53,800 nt of DNA from Actinomyces sp. (GTDB lineage Bacteria > Actinomycetota > Actinomycetes > Actinomycetales > Actinomycetaceae): the NCBI GenBank assembly GCA_018375675.1, contig JAHACW010000008.1, positions 1 through 53,800 of the forward strand, written 5' to 3'. Position numbers and translations under genes: made by a program. This document shows positions 1 through 9,275 of the stretch, piece after piece (within the stretch, counting starts at the first letter, position 1; each line of letters opens with the position of its first letter). The notes beneath the pieces were generated by a model, which was not told the DNA's origin, made no database searches, and worked only from the letters and a program-made list of their open reading frames with translations.

Positions 1-114
1 GGGGTTACCTGAGAAGCTGCTGAGAACCAGCCGAACCCTCAATGAGAAACACGGACCCGCAACCTGCAGGCACCAGGCGCAGCGAGATCCACCACAGCCC
101 CTCTCCCCCACACG

Positions 115-151
115 ACGAGGCCGCGACCGGAAAACCCGGCCACGGCCTCGT
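115..151. terminator. Hairpin terminator downstream of fprA
   Basis: An inverted repeat with outer arms ACGAGGCCG / CGGCCTCGT and inner arms CCGG / CCGG around a small A-rich loop begins 16 bases after the fprA stop. It has no strong U-tract, as is common in high-GC actinobacteria. It belongs to the ACGAGGC stem family seen at several other gene ends in this window. Confidence 0.7.
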
Positions 152-166
152 ATCGATCAGAGACGC

Positions 167-1678
167 TCAGTTGCGGCGGCCCGGACCCGTGTAGTCATCG
201 AAGCGCTCGGGGGCGCTCGGCACGCCCATCTCGCCCATGCCGCCGATGAGATCCGTTTCCTTCGGATCCACCTGCGCACCACGCGAGATATCCGTCATCG
301 CGCGACGCGACACGACCTTGACGCGCTCACGCGTGCCGCGGCCGCCCGGGAGCTCGCCGTAGTCCTCGCCCAGAGCCTGCTCGTAGGCGTCCAGAAGCTC
401 CCAACCCTCCCAGGTCGTGAACTCGACACCACGGGACTCCAGGAGCGCCACCATGGCCTCGTGGCCCACCTCGGCGGTGTTCGCGTGCAGACGGCCCTCG
501 GAGGCGTCCTCGACGAGGTGGGAGATCGTCTGCTGGGCGTCCGACTTCGTCGAACCGATGAGGCCGACGGGGCCGCGCTTGATCCAACCGGTCGCGTACA
601 CGCCCGGAATCACGGGGGCGGATTCGTCCTTCGTGGTGTCCCCCTCGATGACGCGTCCCTCAACGTTCGGCACAACGCCGGCGCGCTCGTCGAAGGGCAG
701 ACCCGGAATCGGCGAGGAGTAGTATCCCACCGCGCGGTACACGGCCTGCACGGGCCACGTCGTAATGACACCCGTGCCCGACACGTTTCCATCGCCGTTC
801 AGGGCGGTGCGCTCGGTGCGCAGAGCCTTCACGTGGCCGTTCTCGTCCGCGACGATCTCGACCGGAGCCTGGAACAGGTGAATGTGGATGCGACGCGAGG
901 CCGTGTGCTCCTCCGGGTCCGCCATCGCGTAGCTCGTCAGAGTCTTGACGACCTGACGCTGCTGGTTCGACGCGCGCAGAGCCTCCTCCGAGCCCTCGTC
1001 GAAGTCGAAGTCCTCTTCCGAGACGATGACGTCCACGTCCGGCACCTTGCCGAGCTCGCGCAGCTCCAGCGGCGTAAATTTCACCTGCGCCGGGCCGCGA
1101 CGACCGAACACGTGCACGTCGGTAATCGGGTTCTCAGCGAGGCCCTCGGCCACGTTGGCCGGCACCTCTGTCTTGAGCATGTCCTCGGCGTGCTTGGCCA
1201 GGACGCGAGCCACATCCAACGCCACATTGCCAACGCCCAGGACGGCGACCTCGCGGGCCTTCAGCGGCCACGTGCGCGGGTAATCCGGGTTGCCGTCATA
1301 CCAGGACACGAAGTCGGCAGCGCCGTAGGACTCGGGCAGGTCCACGCCCGGAATGTCGAGCGGGTGATCACGGTCCGCGCCCGTCGCAATGATGATCGCG
1401 TCGTAGTGGTCACGCAGGTCGTCGATCGTCACGTCACGGCCGACCTCGACATTGCCGAGCAGGCGGATATCGCCACGCTGCAGGATCTTGTACAGCGCCA
1501 CGATGATCTGCTTGATACGCGGGTGATCCGGAGCGACGCCGTAGCGCACGAGACCGTAGGGCGCGGGAAGACGCTCAAACAGGTCGATATTCACCTCGAG
1601 CCCCGACTTGGACAGGATGTCCGACGCGTAAATGCCAGCGGGACCAGCGCCGATGACGGCGACGTTGAGCGGTGCCAA
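167..1678 (-). CDS. fprA: FprA-type NADPH-ferredoxin reductase
   Basis: Flavoprotein of the adrenodoxin-reductase/FprA family, 503 residues, expected to move electrons between NADPH and ferredoxin in the cytosol. The N-terminal FAD-binding Rossmann motif GAGPAG lies at residues 10-15, followed by the family stretch YGLVRYGVAPDHP near residue 42. A second dinucleotide fold (VLGVGNVALDVARVL) sits near residue 150. The conserved C-terminal FAD contact region PVGLIGSTKSDAQQT is present. Length matches actinobacterial FprA (about 450-500 with a short tail). The start is a TTG codon supported by an AAGGAGA Shine-Dalgarno six bases upstream. It is monocistronic, isolated from the nuo operon by the terminator at 1802-1852. 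Family assignment is firm; the physiological ferredoxin partner is not visible. Confidence 0.93.
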   Translation of the reverse strand: MAPLNVAVIGAGPAGIYASDILSKSGLEVNIDLFERLPAPYGLVRYGVAPDHPRIKQIIVALYKILQRGDIRLLGNVEVGRDVTIDDLRDHYDAIIIATGADRDHPLDIPGVDLPESYGAADFVSWYDGNPDYPRTWPLKAREVAVLGVGNVALDVARVLAKHAEDMLKTEVPANVAEGLAENPITDVHVFGRRGPAQVKFTPLELRELGKVPDVDVIVSEEDFDFDEGSEEALRASNQQRQVVKTLTSYAMADPEEHTASRRIHIHLFQAPVEIVADENGHVKALRTERTALNGDGNVSGTGVITTWPVQAVYRAVGYYSSPIPGLPFDERAGVVPNVEGRVIEGDTTKDESAPVIPGVYATGWIKRGPVGLIGSTKSDAQQTISHLVEDASEGRLHANTAEVGHEAMVALLESRGVEFTTWEGWELLDAYEQALGEDYGELPGGRGTRERVKVVSRRAMTDISRGAQVDPKETDLIGGMGEMGVPSAPERFDDYTGPGRRN

Positions 1679-1801
1679 CCGATTTCTCCTTCTTCGTGAC
1701 CGCGCGCGTATGCGCGCACCTGGGCACTAAGTCTAGCGCGCCGTTGCCAAGGGCAACCTTAGCTGAGACCCCTCACACACCTCAAGGGCCCCGGGCACAC
1801 G
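1679..1801 (-). promoter_or_regulatory. fprA leader/promoter region
   Basis: These 123 bases lie between the nuo-operon terminator and the fprA TTG start and must hold the fprA promoter if the terminator works. The only element I can point to is the AAGGAGA ribosome-binding site just upstream of the TTG. I could not assign -35/-10 boxes with confidence. Confidence 0.4.
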
Positions 1802-1852
1802 ACGAGGCCGGGGCCAGCCACGCAGTCACGCGCAGCCGAGCCCCGGCCTCGT
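1802..1852 (-). terminator. Terminator at the end of the menJ-nuo-prenyl synthase operon
   Basis: Arms ACGAGGCCGGGGC and (G)CCCCGGCCTCGT enclose a loop of about 26 bases. The structure lies nine bases after the stop of the polyprenyl synthase gene, the last gene of the long minus-strand operon. It is a member of the ACGAGGC stem family. Confidence 0.75.
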
Positions 1853-1861
1853 AATCGACAA

Positions 1862-2875
1862 TCAGACCAGGCGATCCACCATCAGGTTCGCGAACGCCTC
1901 CAGCGCGGTCTTCGCCTCACCCTTGGGCAGCGGCGCCAGCGCGGCGACCGCGTCGTTCGCCCAGGTGCGTGCGAGCTCGCGGGTCTCCTCCAGCACGTCG
2001 TGGTTGCGCAGCTGCTCGACGACCGACGCCAGGGCCTCGTCCGAGGACAGGTCACCCGTCAGCTCGCGCAGAATGCGCGCGCCGGCCTCGTCGATCGTGC
2101 CAGCCGCCTCGCGGCGGCGCAGGAGGAGGACGGGCAGGGTGTCCACGCCCTCGCGCAGATCGGTGCCGGGCGTCTTGCCCGACTGCTCGCCCGAGGACGC
2201 CAGGTCGAGCACGTCATCGGCGATCTGGAAGGCGACGCCCACCTTCTCACCGAAGTCGCTCACCACGTCCGCCATCAGCTGGCCGGCGCCCGACAGGAGC
2301 ACGCCGAAAGACGCGGCGGTGGACACGAGCGAGCCCGTCTTATCCGCCAGGACCTGCAGGTAGAAGTCGACGCGATCGGCGCCGTCCGTCGGACCAAAGG
2401 TTTCGTTGAGCTGGCCCTCGCACAGACGCTCAAACGTGCGTGCGTGGTGCGCGACCATCTCCGGGCCCAGTGAGGCCACCAGCAGCGACGCGCGGGCGAA
2501 CAGGATGTCGCCAGCCAGAATCGCGCGGTTGTTGCCCCACAGGTGCTGAGCCGATGGAACGCCGCGACGCGTGGGCGCCGAATCCATGACGTCGTCGTGG
2601 TACAGGGACGCCAGGTGCGTGAGCTCGACCGCCGTCGCAGCCGTGATGACCTGCTCGTCGAGCGCACGCTCGGGCTCACCCAGCTGCGCGCAAACGAGGG
2701 TCAGCAGCGGACGCATCCGCTTGCCGCCCGCCACCGCAAGGTGACGAGTTAGCTCGTCCGTCAGGTCACGAGACGAAGAGACGGCGTCGAGGAGACGACG
2801 CTCGACGACCTCGAGCCCCGGGGTAATACGGGACTCGAGGTCGGGAACATGAAGATCGGGTGTTTGAGCGCTCAC
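1862..2875 (-). CDS. Polyprenyl diphosphate synthase (menaquinone side chain)
   Basis: All-alpha trans-prenyltransferase of 337 residues that elongates allylic diphosphates with isopentenyl diphosphate; in this context the likely product is the menaquinone side chain. Both aspartate-rich motifs are present: DDVMD at residues 94-98 and DDVLD at 220-224. The residue five places before the first motif is Ala, which fits a long-chain enzyme. GGKRMRP near residue 50 is the usual diphosphate-binding segment. I start it at a GTG that overlaps the nuoN stop (GTGA); a longer frame upstream runs 81 bases into nuoN without family similarity. Last gene of the nuo operon, a common actinobacterial arrangement. 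Exact chain length cannot be read from the sequence; hepB/ispB/grcC names are all possible. Confidence 0.9.
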   Translation of the reverse strand: MSAQTPDLHVPDLESRITPGLEVVERRLLDAVSSSRDLTDELTRHLAVAGGKRMRPLLTLVCAQLGEPERALDEQVITAATAVELTHLASLYHDDVMDSAPTRRGVPSAQHLWGNNRAILAGDILFARASLLVASLGPEMVAHHARTFERLCEGQLNETFGPTDGADRVDFYLQVLADKTGSLVSTAASFGVLLSGAGQLMADVVSDFGEKVGVAFQIADDVLDLASSGEQSGKTPGTDLREGVDTLPVLLLRRREAAGTIDEAGARILRELTGDLSSDEALASVVEQLRNHDVLEETRELARTWANDAVAALAPLPKGEAKTALEAFANLMVDRLV

Positions 2876-4440
2876 GGAATCAGTATGACGATCTTTTCGA
2901 GCAGACTCAACACGGGACCGGGGAAGACGCCCAGGGCGAGCGTACCAATCGCGCACACGGCGATCGCCAGAGCGGACAGGCCCTCCGACTTCACCACGAC
3001 GGACTCGTCACTGGGCTCAGTGAAGAACATCAGGCGCACGAGGCGGAAGTAGTAGAACGCGGTGATCGCCGAAGCCACGAGGCCCACGATCGCGAGCCAG
3101 CCCACGCCGCCCTTGATCGCGTCGGAGAAAATCACGAACTTACCAATGAAACCGCCCGTCAGCGGGATGCCCGCAAACGACAGCAGGAAGACCAGCATCG
3201 CGCCAGCGATCCACGGGTTAGTGCGGCCAATGCCCGCCCACTTGCGCAGGCTCGTCGCCTCGCCCAGGACGTTACCGTCCGCGTCGCGGCCGCGCACCAG
3301 CGTGACGACGCCGAAAGCGCCGACAGTCGCCAGGCCGTAACCGAGCGTGTAGAACAACACATGGCCCGTGATGCCCTTTTCCATCCCGAGAATCCCCATC
3401 AGGATGAAGCCCGCGTGGGCGATCGAGGAGTAGGCCAGCATGCGCTTGACGTCATCCTGCACGAGGCCAGCGAAGGTACCGACGAGGATCGTCAGGACCG
3501 CCACGGCCGCGAAGATGTACAGGAAGTCCCACTGCAGGTAGGCGGCGGCGACCGTGTAGAAGCGGGTCATCGCAGCGAAGGCCGCAATCTTCACGGCGGC
3601 AGCCATGAAGCCCGTCACCGGGGTCGGGGCGCCCGTGTAGACATCGGGGGTCCATGCGTGGAAGGGGGCTGCGCCCACCTTGAACAGCAGGCCGACCATC
3701 ACGCAGAAGACGCCCACGAGGACCATCCACTCCATGTTCGTGTGGGTGGAGATGGCCTCGGCCAGCGCGGAGATGCGCAGCGAGTTCGAGAAGCCGAAGA
3801 GGAAGGCGGAGCCCATGAGCAGGAAGCCCGAGGAGAAGGCGCCGAGCACGAAGTACTTGAGGGCCGACTCGTAGGACAGCTGGCGACGACGGCGGGCCGT
3901 GGCAGCCATGATGTACAGGGGCAGCGACATGACCTCGAGGGCCACGAACAGGGTCACGAAGTTGTCCGCCGCGGGGAAGATCATCATGCCGCCCAGGGAG
4001 AACAGGGTCAGCGGGAAGATCTCGGAACGCTGGTAGCCCTTGCGCTCCGACAGCTCCTCCGCGGCCGAGTCCAGACGATCCGACGGCTGGCCGGCAAACG
4101 CGCCGTCACCGACGGAGGTGCGGTCGGCCATCACGAGGACGGCGAAGAAGCCGATGATGACGAGGGCCGACTGAGCGCCGATCGTCAGCGGATCCTCCAT
4201 GTACTCCCCCAGCGTCACCGGAGTCTCCAGGACGGGGACCCAGCGCAGGGCGAGCATGACGCACGCACCTGCGGTCGCCAGGATCGACAGACCGATCACG
4301 AGGGGACGGCGTGCCTTGGCGGGGGCAAAGGCCTCGACGAGGACGCCGAGGACCGCGCCGCCCAGCACGATGAGGATAGGCGCGAGGCTCACCCAGTGAA
4401 CCTCGGGGGCCTGGAAGTTATCCATGGGTAGAACGTTCAC
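2872..4440 (-). CDS. nuoN: NADH-quinone oxidoreductase subunit N
   Basis: Antiporter-like membrane subunit of complex I, 522 residues, hydrophobic throughout with about 14 predicted helices. The Mrp-type core is recognisable: FVTLFVALEVMSLPLYIMAA carries the conserved Glu in a helix, followed by the ALKYFVLGAFSSGFLLMG and KVGAAPFHAWTPDVYTGAP segments with the channel Lys and the discontinuous helix. The start is GTG inside GTGA, overlapping the nuoM stop; an internal ATG five codons on is an alternative. Its own stop overlaps the GTG of the prenyl synthase gene, so both junctions look translationally coupled. Function is proton pumping linked to quinone reduction. Confidence 0.95.
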   Translation of the reverse strand: MNVLPMDNFQAPEVHWVSLAPILIVLGGAVLGVLVEAFAPAKARRPLVIGLSILATAGACVMLALRWVPVLETPVTLGEYMEDPLTIGAQSALVIIGFFAVLVMADRTSVGDGAFAGQPSDRLDSAAEELSERKGYQRSEIFPLTLFSLGGMMIFPAADNFVTLFVALEVMSLPLYIMAATARRRRQLSYESALKYFVLGAFSSGFLLMGSAFLFGFSNSLRISALAEAISTHTNMEWMVLVGVFCVMVGLLFKVGAAPFHAWTPDVYTGAPTPVTGFMAAAVKIAAFAAMTRFYTVAAAYLQWDFLYIFAAVAVLTILVGTFAGLVQDDVKRMLAYSSIAHAGFILMGILGMEKGITGHVLFYTLGYGLATVGAFGVVTLVRGRDADGNVLGEATSLRKWAGIGRTNPWIAGAMLVFLLSFAGIPLTGGFIGKFVIFSDAIKGGVGWLAIVGLVASAITAFYYFRLVRLMFFTEPSDESVVVKSEGLSALAIAVCAIGTLALGVFPGPVLSLLEKIVILIP

Positions 4441-5996
4441 TGTGCGCTCCCTTCAGCGGTGGCGCCGACCTGCGTGGTGGGCAGGCCGAGGTCTGAAGCA
4501 ACCGGGGTCAGGGCGCTCACGAGAGGCGCCGACCAGATACCAAGGATGAGCATCGCGGCCACGAGCGGCACCATGACGCCGCGCTCACGGCCGTTCAGGT
4601 CCGCCAGCTCTTCCTTACCCTTGCCGGGCGCACCGGTGAAGACGCGCTGGTAGGGCATGAGCACGTAGAGGGCGGCGATGACGACACCCAGGACCGCGAA
4701 TAGCGCCAGCGGACCGCTGACCGTCCACGTACCCATGAGCACGAGGTACTCGGGGACGAAGCCGGACAGACCGGGCAGGGCGATGGACGCGAGGCCGGAC
4801 ACGAGCCACAGGCCCGCGAGGACCGGGGTCACGCGCTGCATGCCCTCGTACTCACGCATGTCCTGCGTGCCGCCGCGGCGCGAGAGCCAGCCGGAAAGCA
4901 GGAACATCGCGGCGATCGAGACGCCGTGGGCGACCATGTAGAACATGGCGCCGACGAGAGCGATCTGCGAGCCGATGAAGATGCCCAGGACCATGAAGCC
5001 GAAGTGCGACACCGAGGTGTAGGACACCAGACGCATGATGTCGTTCTGGCCGTTGGCCGACAGGCCGCCCCACAGGATGGAGATGACGGCGAGCACGCAC
5101 ATGACCCACTTGGCGGACGAGGCCGCACCGGGGGTCAGCTGCAGGCACAGGGTGATCATGCCGAAGGTGCCGATCTTATCCAGGACGCCGACGAGCAGCA
5201 CCGACGTACCGGGACGGGCGACGGCGGCCGTGTCAGGCAGCCACGTGTGCACCGGGACCATGGGGGCCTTGATCGCAAAGGCAACCATGAAGGTCACGAA
5301 GATGACCATCTGAACCGTGTCCGGGGCGGTCGGCAGGAGCTCGGCGAGCATGTCCATGCGGAAGAAGGTCGAGGCATCGGGGTTCGCCTGGTAGGCGATG
5401 GCCCACACGTAGAGGATGCCACCGAGCATCACCAGTCCACCGAACAGCGAGTACAGCAAGAACTTCATGGCGGCCTTGTGACGCGCGGCCTCGTCACCGA
5501 CGCCGTAGCGTCCGATCATGAGGTACAGCGGCACGAGCATCGCCTCGAAGGCGAAGTAGAAGACCGTCAGATCGTAGGCCGCGAAGATCACGACCATGAA
5601 CGCCTGGAGTGCCAGGACCAGCGCCGGGTAGGCGCCGCGGTCCGCGGCATCATCCTCGTCCCAGCCCGCAATCAGCACGAGCGGCACGAGGCCAATCGCC
5701 AGGAGGATCATGACCAGGCCGAGGGACGTGACGCCGAGGGACCAGGTGATGCCAATCTGGGGGATCCACAGGTGGGACTCGTACACCTGGTACGAGGCCG
5801 GGGCGGACCAGTCGAAGACGGAGGCGGCCACGTACACGCCGAGCGCGAGCTCGACGAGGGAGACCACCAGGGCGATGGCGCGCCCGGCGGCGCGCCTCAG
5901 GGGCGAGACGAAGCCGAGGAGGGCCGCGCCCGCAGCCGGAATGGCCACGAGGACGGACAGCCACGGGAAGTTAGCAGCAATCATTGCACTTTCCAT
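4437..5996 (-). CDS. nuoM: NADH-quinone oxidoreductase subunit M
   Basis: Second antiporter-like subunit of complex I, 519 residues. The conserved FYFAFEAMLVPLYLMIGRYG helix with its key Glu is near residue 130. The segment FAIKAPMVPVHTWLPD, carrying the Lys and discontinuous-helix prolines, is at about residue 235. I chose the ATG at 5996, which has AAGGGG seven to twelve bases upstream inside the end of nuoL. A longer reading frame starting at 6056 overlaps nuoL by 47 bases and adds an unrelated 20-residue leader, so it is rejected. About 14 transmembrane helices. It lies between nuoL and nuoN, as in other nuo operons. Confidence 0.94.
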   Translation of the reverse strand: MESAMIAANFPWLSVLVAIPAAGAALLGFVSPLRRAAGRAIALVVSLVELALGVYVAASVFDWSAPASYQVYESHLWIPQIGITWSLGVTSLGLVMILLAIGLVPLVLIAGWDEDDAADRGAYPALVLALQAFMVVIFAAYDLTVFYFAFEAMLVPLYLMIGRYGVGDEAARHKAAMKFLLYSLFGGLVMLGGILYVWAIAYQANPDASTFFRMDMLAELLPTAPDTVQMVIFVTFMVAFAIKAPMVPVHTWLPDTAAVARPGTSVLLVGVLDKIGTFGMITLCLQLTPGAASSAKWVMCVLAVISILWGGLSANGQNDIMRLVSYTSVSHFGFMVLGIFIGSQIALVGAMFYMVAHGVSIAAMFLLSGWLSRRGGTQDMREYEGMQRVTPVLAGLWLVSGLASIALPGLSGFVPEYLVLMGTWTVSGPLALFAVLGVVIAALYVLMPYQRVFTGAPGKGKEELADLNGRERGVMVPLVAAMLILGIWSAPLVSALTPVASDLGLPTTQVGATAEGSAQ

Positions 5997-6009
5997 TGTC
6001 GTGTACCCC

Positions 6010-7986
6010 TTACAGCCTGAATCCGAGGACGATGGCCAGGGCGAGGATGACGCCACCCAGGATGTAGGCGGCGTACGTGCGCACGAGGCCGTTCTGGGTG
6101 ATGCCGACGATGCGTCCGAGCAGCTGCGAGCCGGCGCCGAGGCCGTTCAGCGCACCGTCGATGGCGCTCGCATCGCCGACGGTCGCGACGGTGACGAGGC
6201 CCTTGGCGGGCATCATGAACAGGGTCTCGTTGACGGTGTCCTGGTAGAGGTCGCGGCGTGCGGCCTCGGTCAGGGCGTTACCTGCGGGGACGGAGGTGGG
6301 AACCTCGTCGCGCCCGTACTTCATCCACGCGATGACCGCGCCGAGGATGACGAGGGCGAGGGTGGCTCCCTGAATGACGTACTCGTTGAGGACGGGGTCA
6401 CCGTGCATGACGTGACCGATCGAGGGGACCAGCCACTCGGTGAAGGTGTTACCGACGGACAGGGCGCCGCCGAGGACGACCGCGCCGATCGCGAGGATGA
6501 TCATCGGGATCGTCATGAGGGGGCCGGACTCGTGCGGGTGCACGGGCGCGCCCTCGGCCTCGGTGGTCCAGCGGGCCTTACCGTGGAACGTCATGAAGAA
6601 GAGGCGCGACATGTAGAACGCGGTGATGCCCGCACCGATCATCGCGATGGGGCCGTAAACCCAGCCCGCCCACAGGGCAATGTTATCGCCGAACCTCGTG
6701 GCGCTGAAGGCGGCCTCGATGATCTTGTCCTTCGACCAGTAGCCGGAGAACGGCGGAACGCCGAGGATGGCGAGCCAGCCCATCATGAACGTCAGCCACG
6801 TGACCTTCATGGCGCCACGCAGGGCGCCGAAGCGACGCATGTTCACCTGGTCGCCCATGCCGTGCATGACGGAACCGGCTCCGAGGAACATGAGGGCCTT
6901 GAAGAAGCCGTGGGTGAAGAGGTGGAAGATCGCGAACGCCCAGCCGATGGGGCCCAGGCCCGCGCCCAGCATCATGTAGCCGATCTGGCTCATGGTGGAG
7001 GCGGCGAGGACCTTCTTCATGTCGTCCTTCGCGCAACCGACGATCGCACCAAAGAGGAGCGTGATCGCACCGATGATGGCGACGGCGGTCGCCGCGATGG
7101 GGGCGGCCCAGAAGACGTCGCCGGAACGAACGATCAGGTAGACGCCGGCGGTGACCATCGTGGCCGCGTGAATGAGCGCGGAGACGGGAGTCGGGCCGGC
7201 CATGGCGTCGCCCAGCCACGCCTGCAGCGGGAACTGTGCGGACTTACCGCAGGCGGCCACCAGCAGGAAGAATCCGATGACCGTCGCGGACGCCGTGGGG
7301 ATCGACTCGACCTGGGTAGAGACGACGGAGAAGGACACCGAGTGGAAGGAGGCGACCATCGCCATCATGGCGATCAGCATGCCCATGTCGCCGACACGGT
7401 TCATGACGAACGCCTTCTTGGCGGCGACCGCGTAGGCGGGCACGTGGTTCCAGAAGCCGATCAGCAGGTAGGACGCCAGGCCCACGCCTTCCCAACCGGC
7501 GAACAGGCCGGCATAGGAGTCCGCGAGGACCAGGGTCAGCATCGCCGCGATGAAGAAGTTCAGGTAGGCGAAGAAGCGGCGGCGGGCCGCATCGTGCTCC
7601 ATGTAGGCGATCGCGTACACGTGGATAAGCGAACCGACGAAGGTCACCAGGATGACGAACGTGATCGACAGCGGGTCCACGAGGAGACCGAAGTCGACGG
7701 TGAAGTCACCGGCGGGGATCCAGGTGAACAGCGTCTGGCCGAAGCGGCGCGCGTCCACAGGAGCGTTCCACATCTGGGCGGCGATCAGAGCACCGACCAC
7801 GAACGTGGACCAGGATGCGAGGGTCGCCAGCAGGTGGCCCCACTTGTCCGAGGCACGGCCCAGCAGCAGGAGCAGGCCTGCGCTGGCCAGCGGGATGAGG
7901 ATGAGCAGCCACGCGTAGGCGGCGACTCCGGTGGGCGCGACCGGCTCATAGACGGAGAGAGCCTGCGGGGAGATGAAGGTGGTCAT
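6010..7986 (-). CDS. nuoL: NADH-quinone oxidoreductase subunit L
   Basis: Largest membrane subunit of complex I, 658 residues, with the antiporter core and a long C-terminal extension expected to form the lateral helix that clamps NuoM and NuoN. Diagnostic stretches are MEHDAARRRFFAYLNFFIAA, FAGWEGVGLASYLLIGFW with the helix Glu, KSAQFPLQAWLGDAMAGPTP with the channel Lys, and the HAATMVTAGVYLIVR helix. Starts with ATG preceded by GGAGG. It is separated from nuoK by 15 bases, one of the few non-overlapping junctions in the operon. Length is normal for actinobacteria. Confidence 0.95.
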   Translation of the reverse strand: MTTFISPQALSVYEPVAPTGVAAYAWLLILIPLASAGLLLLLGRASDKWGHLLATLASWSTFVVGALIAAQMWNAPVDARRFGQTLFTWIPAGDFTVDFGLLVDPLSITFVILVTFVGSLIHVYAIAYMEHDAARRRFFAYLNFFIAAMLTLVLADSYAGLFAGWEGVGLASYLLIGFWNHVPAYAVAAKKAFVMNRVGDMGMLIAMMAMVASFHSVSFSVVSTQVESIPTASATVIGFFLLVAACGKSAQFPLQAWLGDAMAGPTPVSALIHAATMVTAGVYLIVRSGDVFWAAPIAATAVAIIGAITLLFGAIVGCAKDDMKKVLAASTMSQIGYMMLGAGLGPIGWAFAIFHLFTHGFFKALMFLGAGSVMHGMGDQVNMRRFGALRGAMKVTWLTFMMGWLAILGVPPFSGYWSKDKIIEAAFSATRFGDNIALWAGWVYGPIAMIGAGITAFYMSRLFFMTFHGKARWTTEAEGAPVHPHESGPLMTIPMIILAIGAVVLGGALSVGNTFTEWLVPSIGHVMHGDPVLNEYVIQGATLALVILGAVIAWMKYGRDEVPTSVPAGNALTEAARRDLYQDTVNETLFMMPAKGLVTVATVGDASAIDGALNGLGAGSQLLGRIVGITQNGLVRTYAAYILGGVILALAIVLGFRL

Positions 7987-8001
7987 GAGTTACGTCCTCC
8001 C

Positions 8002-8301
8002 TCAGTTCTTCAGCAGGTTGAGATCGTCCATGCTCGTGGTCGAGCGGGAACGATAGATGGACACGATGATCGACAGACCGACGACAACTTCGGCGGCCGC
8101 GACGACCATGACGAAGAACGCCATGATCTCGCCGTCAACGTTGGAGTTAATACGCGCAAACGTCACGAGGACGAGGTTCGCGGCGTTGAGCATCATTTCG
8201 ACGCCCATGAGCGCGATGACCGCGCTGCGGCGCACGAGGACCGTGGTCGCACCGATGGCGAACAGCACACCCGCAAGGATGAGGTACCAGGCGAGGCTCA
8301 C
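8002..8301 (-). CDS. nuoK: NADH-quinone oxidoreductase subunit K
   Basis: Small three-helix membrane subunit of complex I, 99 residues, equivalent to mitochondrial ND4L. The conserved glutamates of helices 2 and 3 are visible in [14 protein letters not shown] and in [14 protein letters not shown]; they belong to the buried charged axis that couples quinone chemistry to pumping. The start is GTG in a GTGA overlap with the nuoJ stop. The C-terminus is short and charged ([15 protein letters not shown]), as in other actinobacteria. Confidence 0.95.
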   Translation of the reverse strand: MSLAWYLILAGVLFAIGATTVLVRRSAVIALMGVEMMLNAANLVLVTFARINSNVDGEIMAFFVMVVAAAEVVVGLSIIVSIYRSRSTTSMDDLNLLKN

Positions 8302-9275
8302 TTGCTCTCCTCCTTCTTCTCAATGGGGGTGGTGGTGCGCGCCTTGCGGGCCCGGGGCTGGGCCAGACCGGTGGGCGCGTCCGCACCGGGCATGCCGAAG
8401 GCGCCGGAGCGGGGGACGTCGGGCGTGCGCCCGATGGTGTAGGGCGACTCGTCGATCGCGTCGGTCGCCGCGGTCTCGGTGCGCGCGAGCGCAAGCTGCT
8501 CGGAGACCTCGGGGGTGACCTCGCCAATCGTGCGGGCAAGGCCACGCACGCGCAGGACTCGGGGAACCGACTCCTCGACCGGGCCGAGGGTCTCGCCGGA
8601 GACGGCGGGCACGTCGGCCGCGTTCGACTGGGCGTAGACACCGGGGGCGGGCAGCTGGCCGATGCGAGCGCCCTTCTCGGCGAACGCGCGCATCTTGTTG
8701 CGAGCCGTCTCGAACTGGTCGGCCTTCGGGGTGAGGCGATCAGAGTGGGTCAGCAGCATCGCGCCGACAGCGGCCGTGATCAGCAGGCCGCCGGCGAGCT
8801 CCATGCTCAGCCAGTGCTCCTGGAACAGCGTGATCGCCAAGTCGGTGATCGGCTGGTCGGAGTAGGGATCGACCTCGACAGGCTTGTGCGGGGCGGGCAC
8901 GGCCTTGAGAATCGCCGTCGTGACGATGACGATCAGGCCGAGGCCACCGAGCACCGCCGCGACAATCGCGCCGCGGCTCTGGCGGGCGTAGTCGTCAGAG
9001 GTGCCGATGCCGATCAGCATGATGACGAAGAGGAACAGCATCATAATCGCGCCGGTGTACACGACGATCTGCGCGACGCCCAGGAAGGGGGCGCTGTTCG
9101 CGATGTACAGGACTGCCAGGCCGAGCATGACGCCGACCATGCAGATGACCGAGTGCGCGGCCTTCTTGAAGAAGAGGACACCCAGAGCGCAGGCGACCAT
9201 GACAATGGCCGTGCATGCGAAGAGGATGATCTCCCCCGTTGACCCCATCATGGGCCAACCGTTGGACAGGTTCAT
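8298..9275 (-). CDS. nuoJ: NADH-quinone oxidoreductase subunit J with long C-terminal tail
   Basis: Membrane subunit of complex I equivalent to ND6. The first ~170 residues hold the five hydrophobic helices, including [18 protein letters not shown] and the [17 protein letters not shown] segment that contains the pi-bulge helix. At 325 residues it is much longer than the roughly 180-260 usual for NuoJ. The extra ~150 residues form a polar, Ala/Pro/Glu-rich and basic tail without a recognisable domain, ending in a lysine/glutamate-rich stretch. nuoI stop and nuoJ start share one base (TGATG). Function of the tail is unknown; being after the last helix it should extend on one face of the membrane. 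Confidence 0.92.
   Translation of the reverse strand: MNLSNGWPMMGSTGEIILFACTAIVMVACALGVLFFKKAAHSVICMVGVMLGLAVLYIANSAPFLGVAQIVVYTGAIMMLFLFVIMLIGIGTSDDYARQSRGAIVAAVLGGLGLIVIVTTAILKAVPAPHKPVEVDPYSDQPITDLAITLFQEHWLSMELAGGLLITAAVGAMLLTHSDRLTPKADQFETARNKMRAFAEKGARIGQLPAPGVYAQSNAADVPAVSGETLGPVEESVPRVLRVRGLARTIGEVTPEVSEQLALARTETAATDAIDESPYTIGRTPDVPRSGAFGMPGADAPTGLAQPRARKARTTTPIEKKEESK

Noticed and set aside
2860..8442. Very long plus-strand frames antisense to nuoL-nuoN (523 and 910 residues)
   Set aside because: His/Asp/Glu/Gly-rich antisense shadows created by codon bias; the opposite strand holds clear complex I genes.
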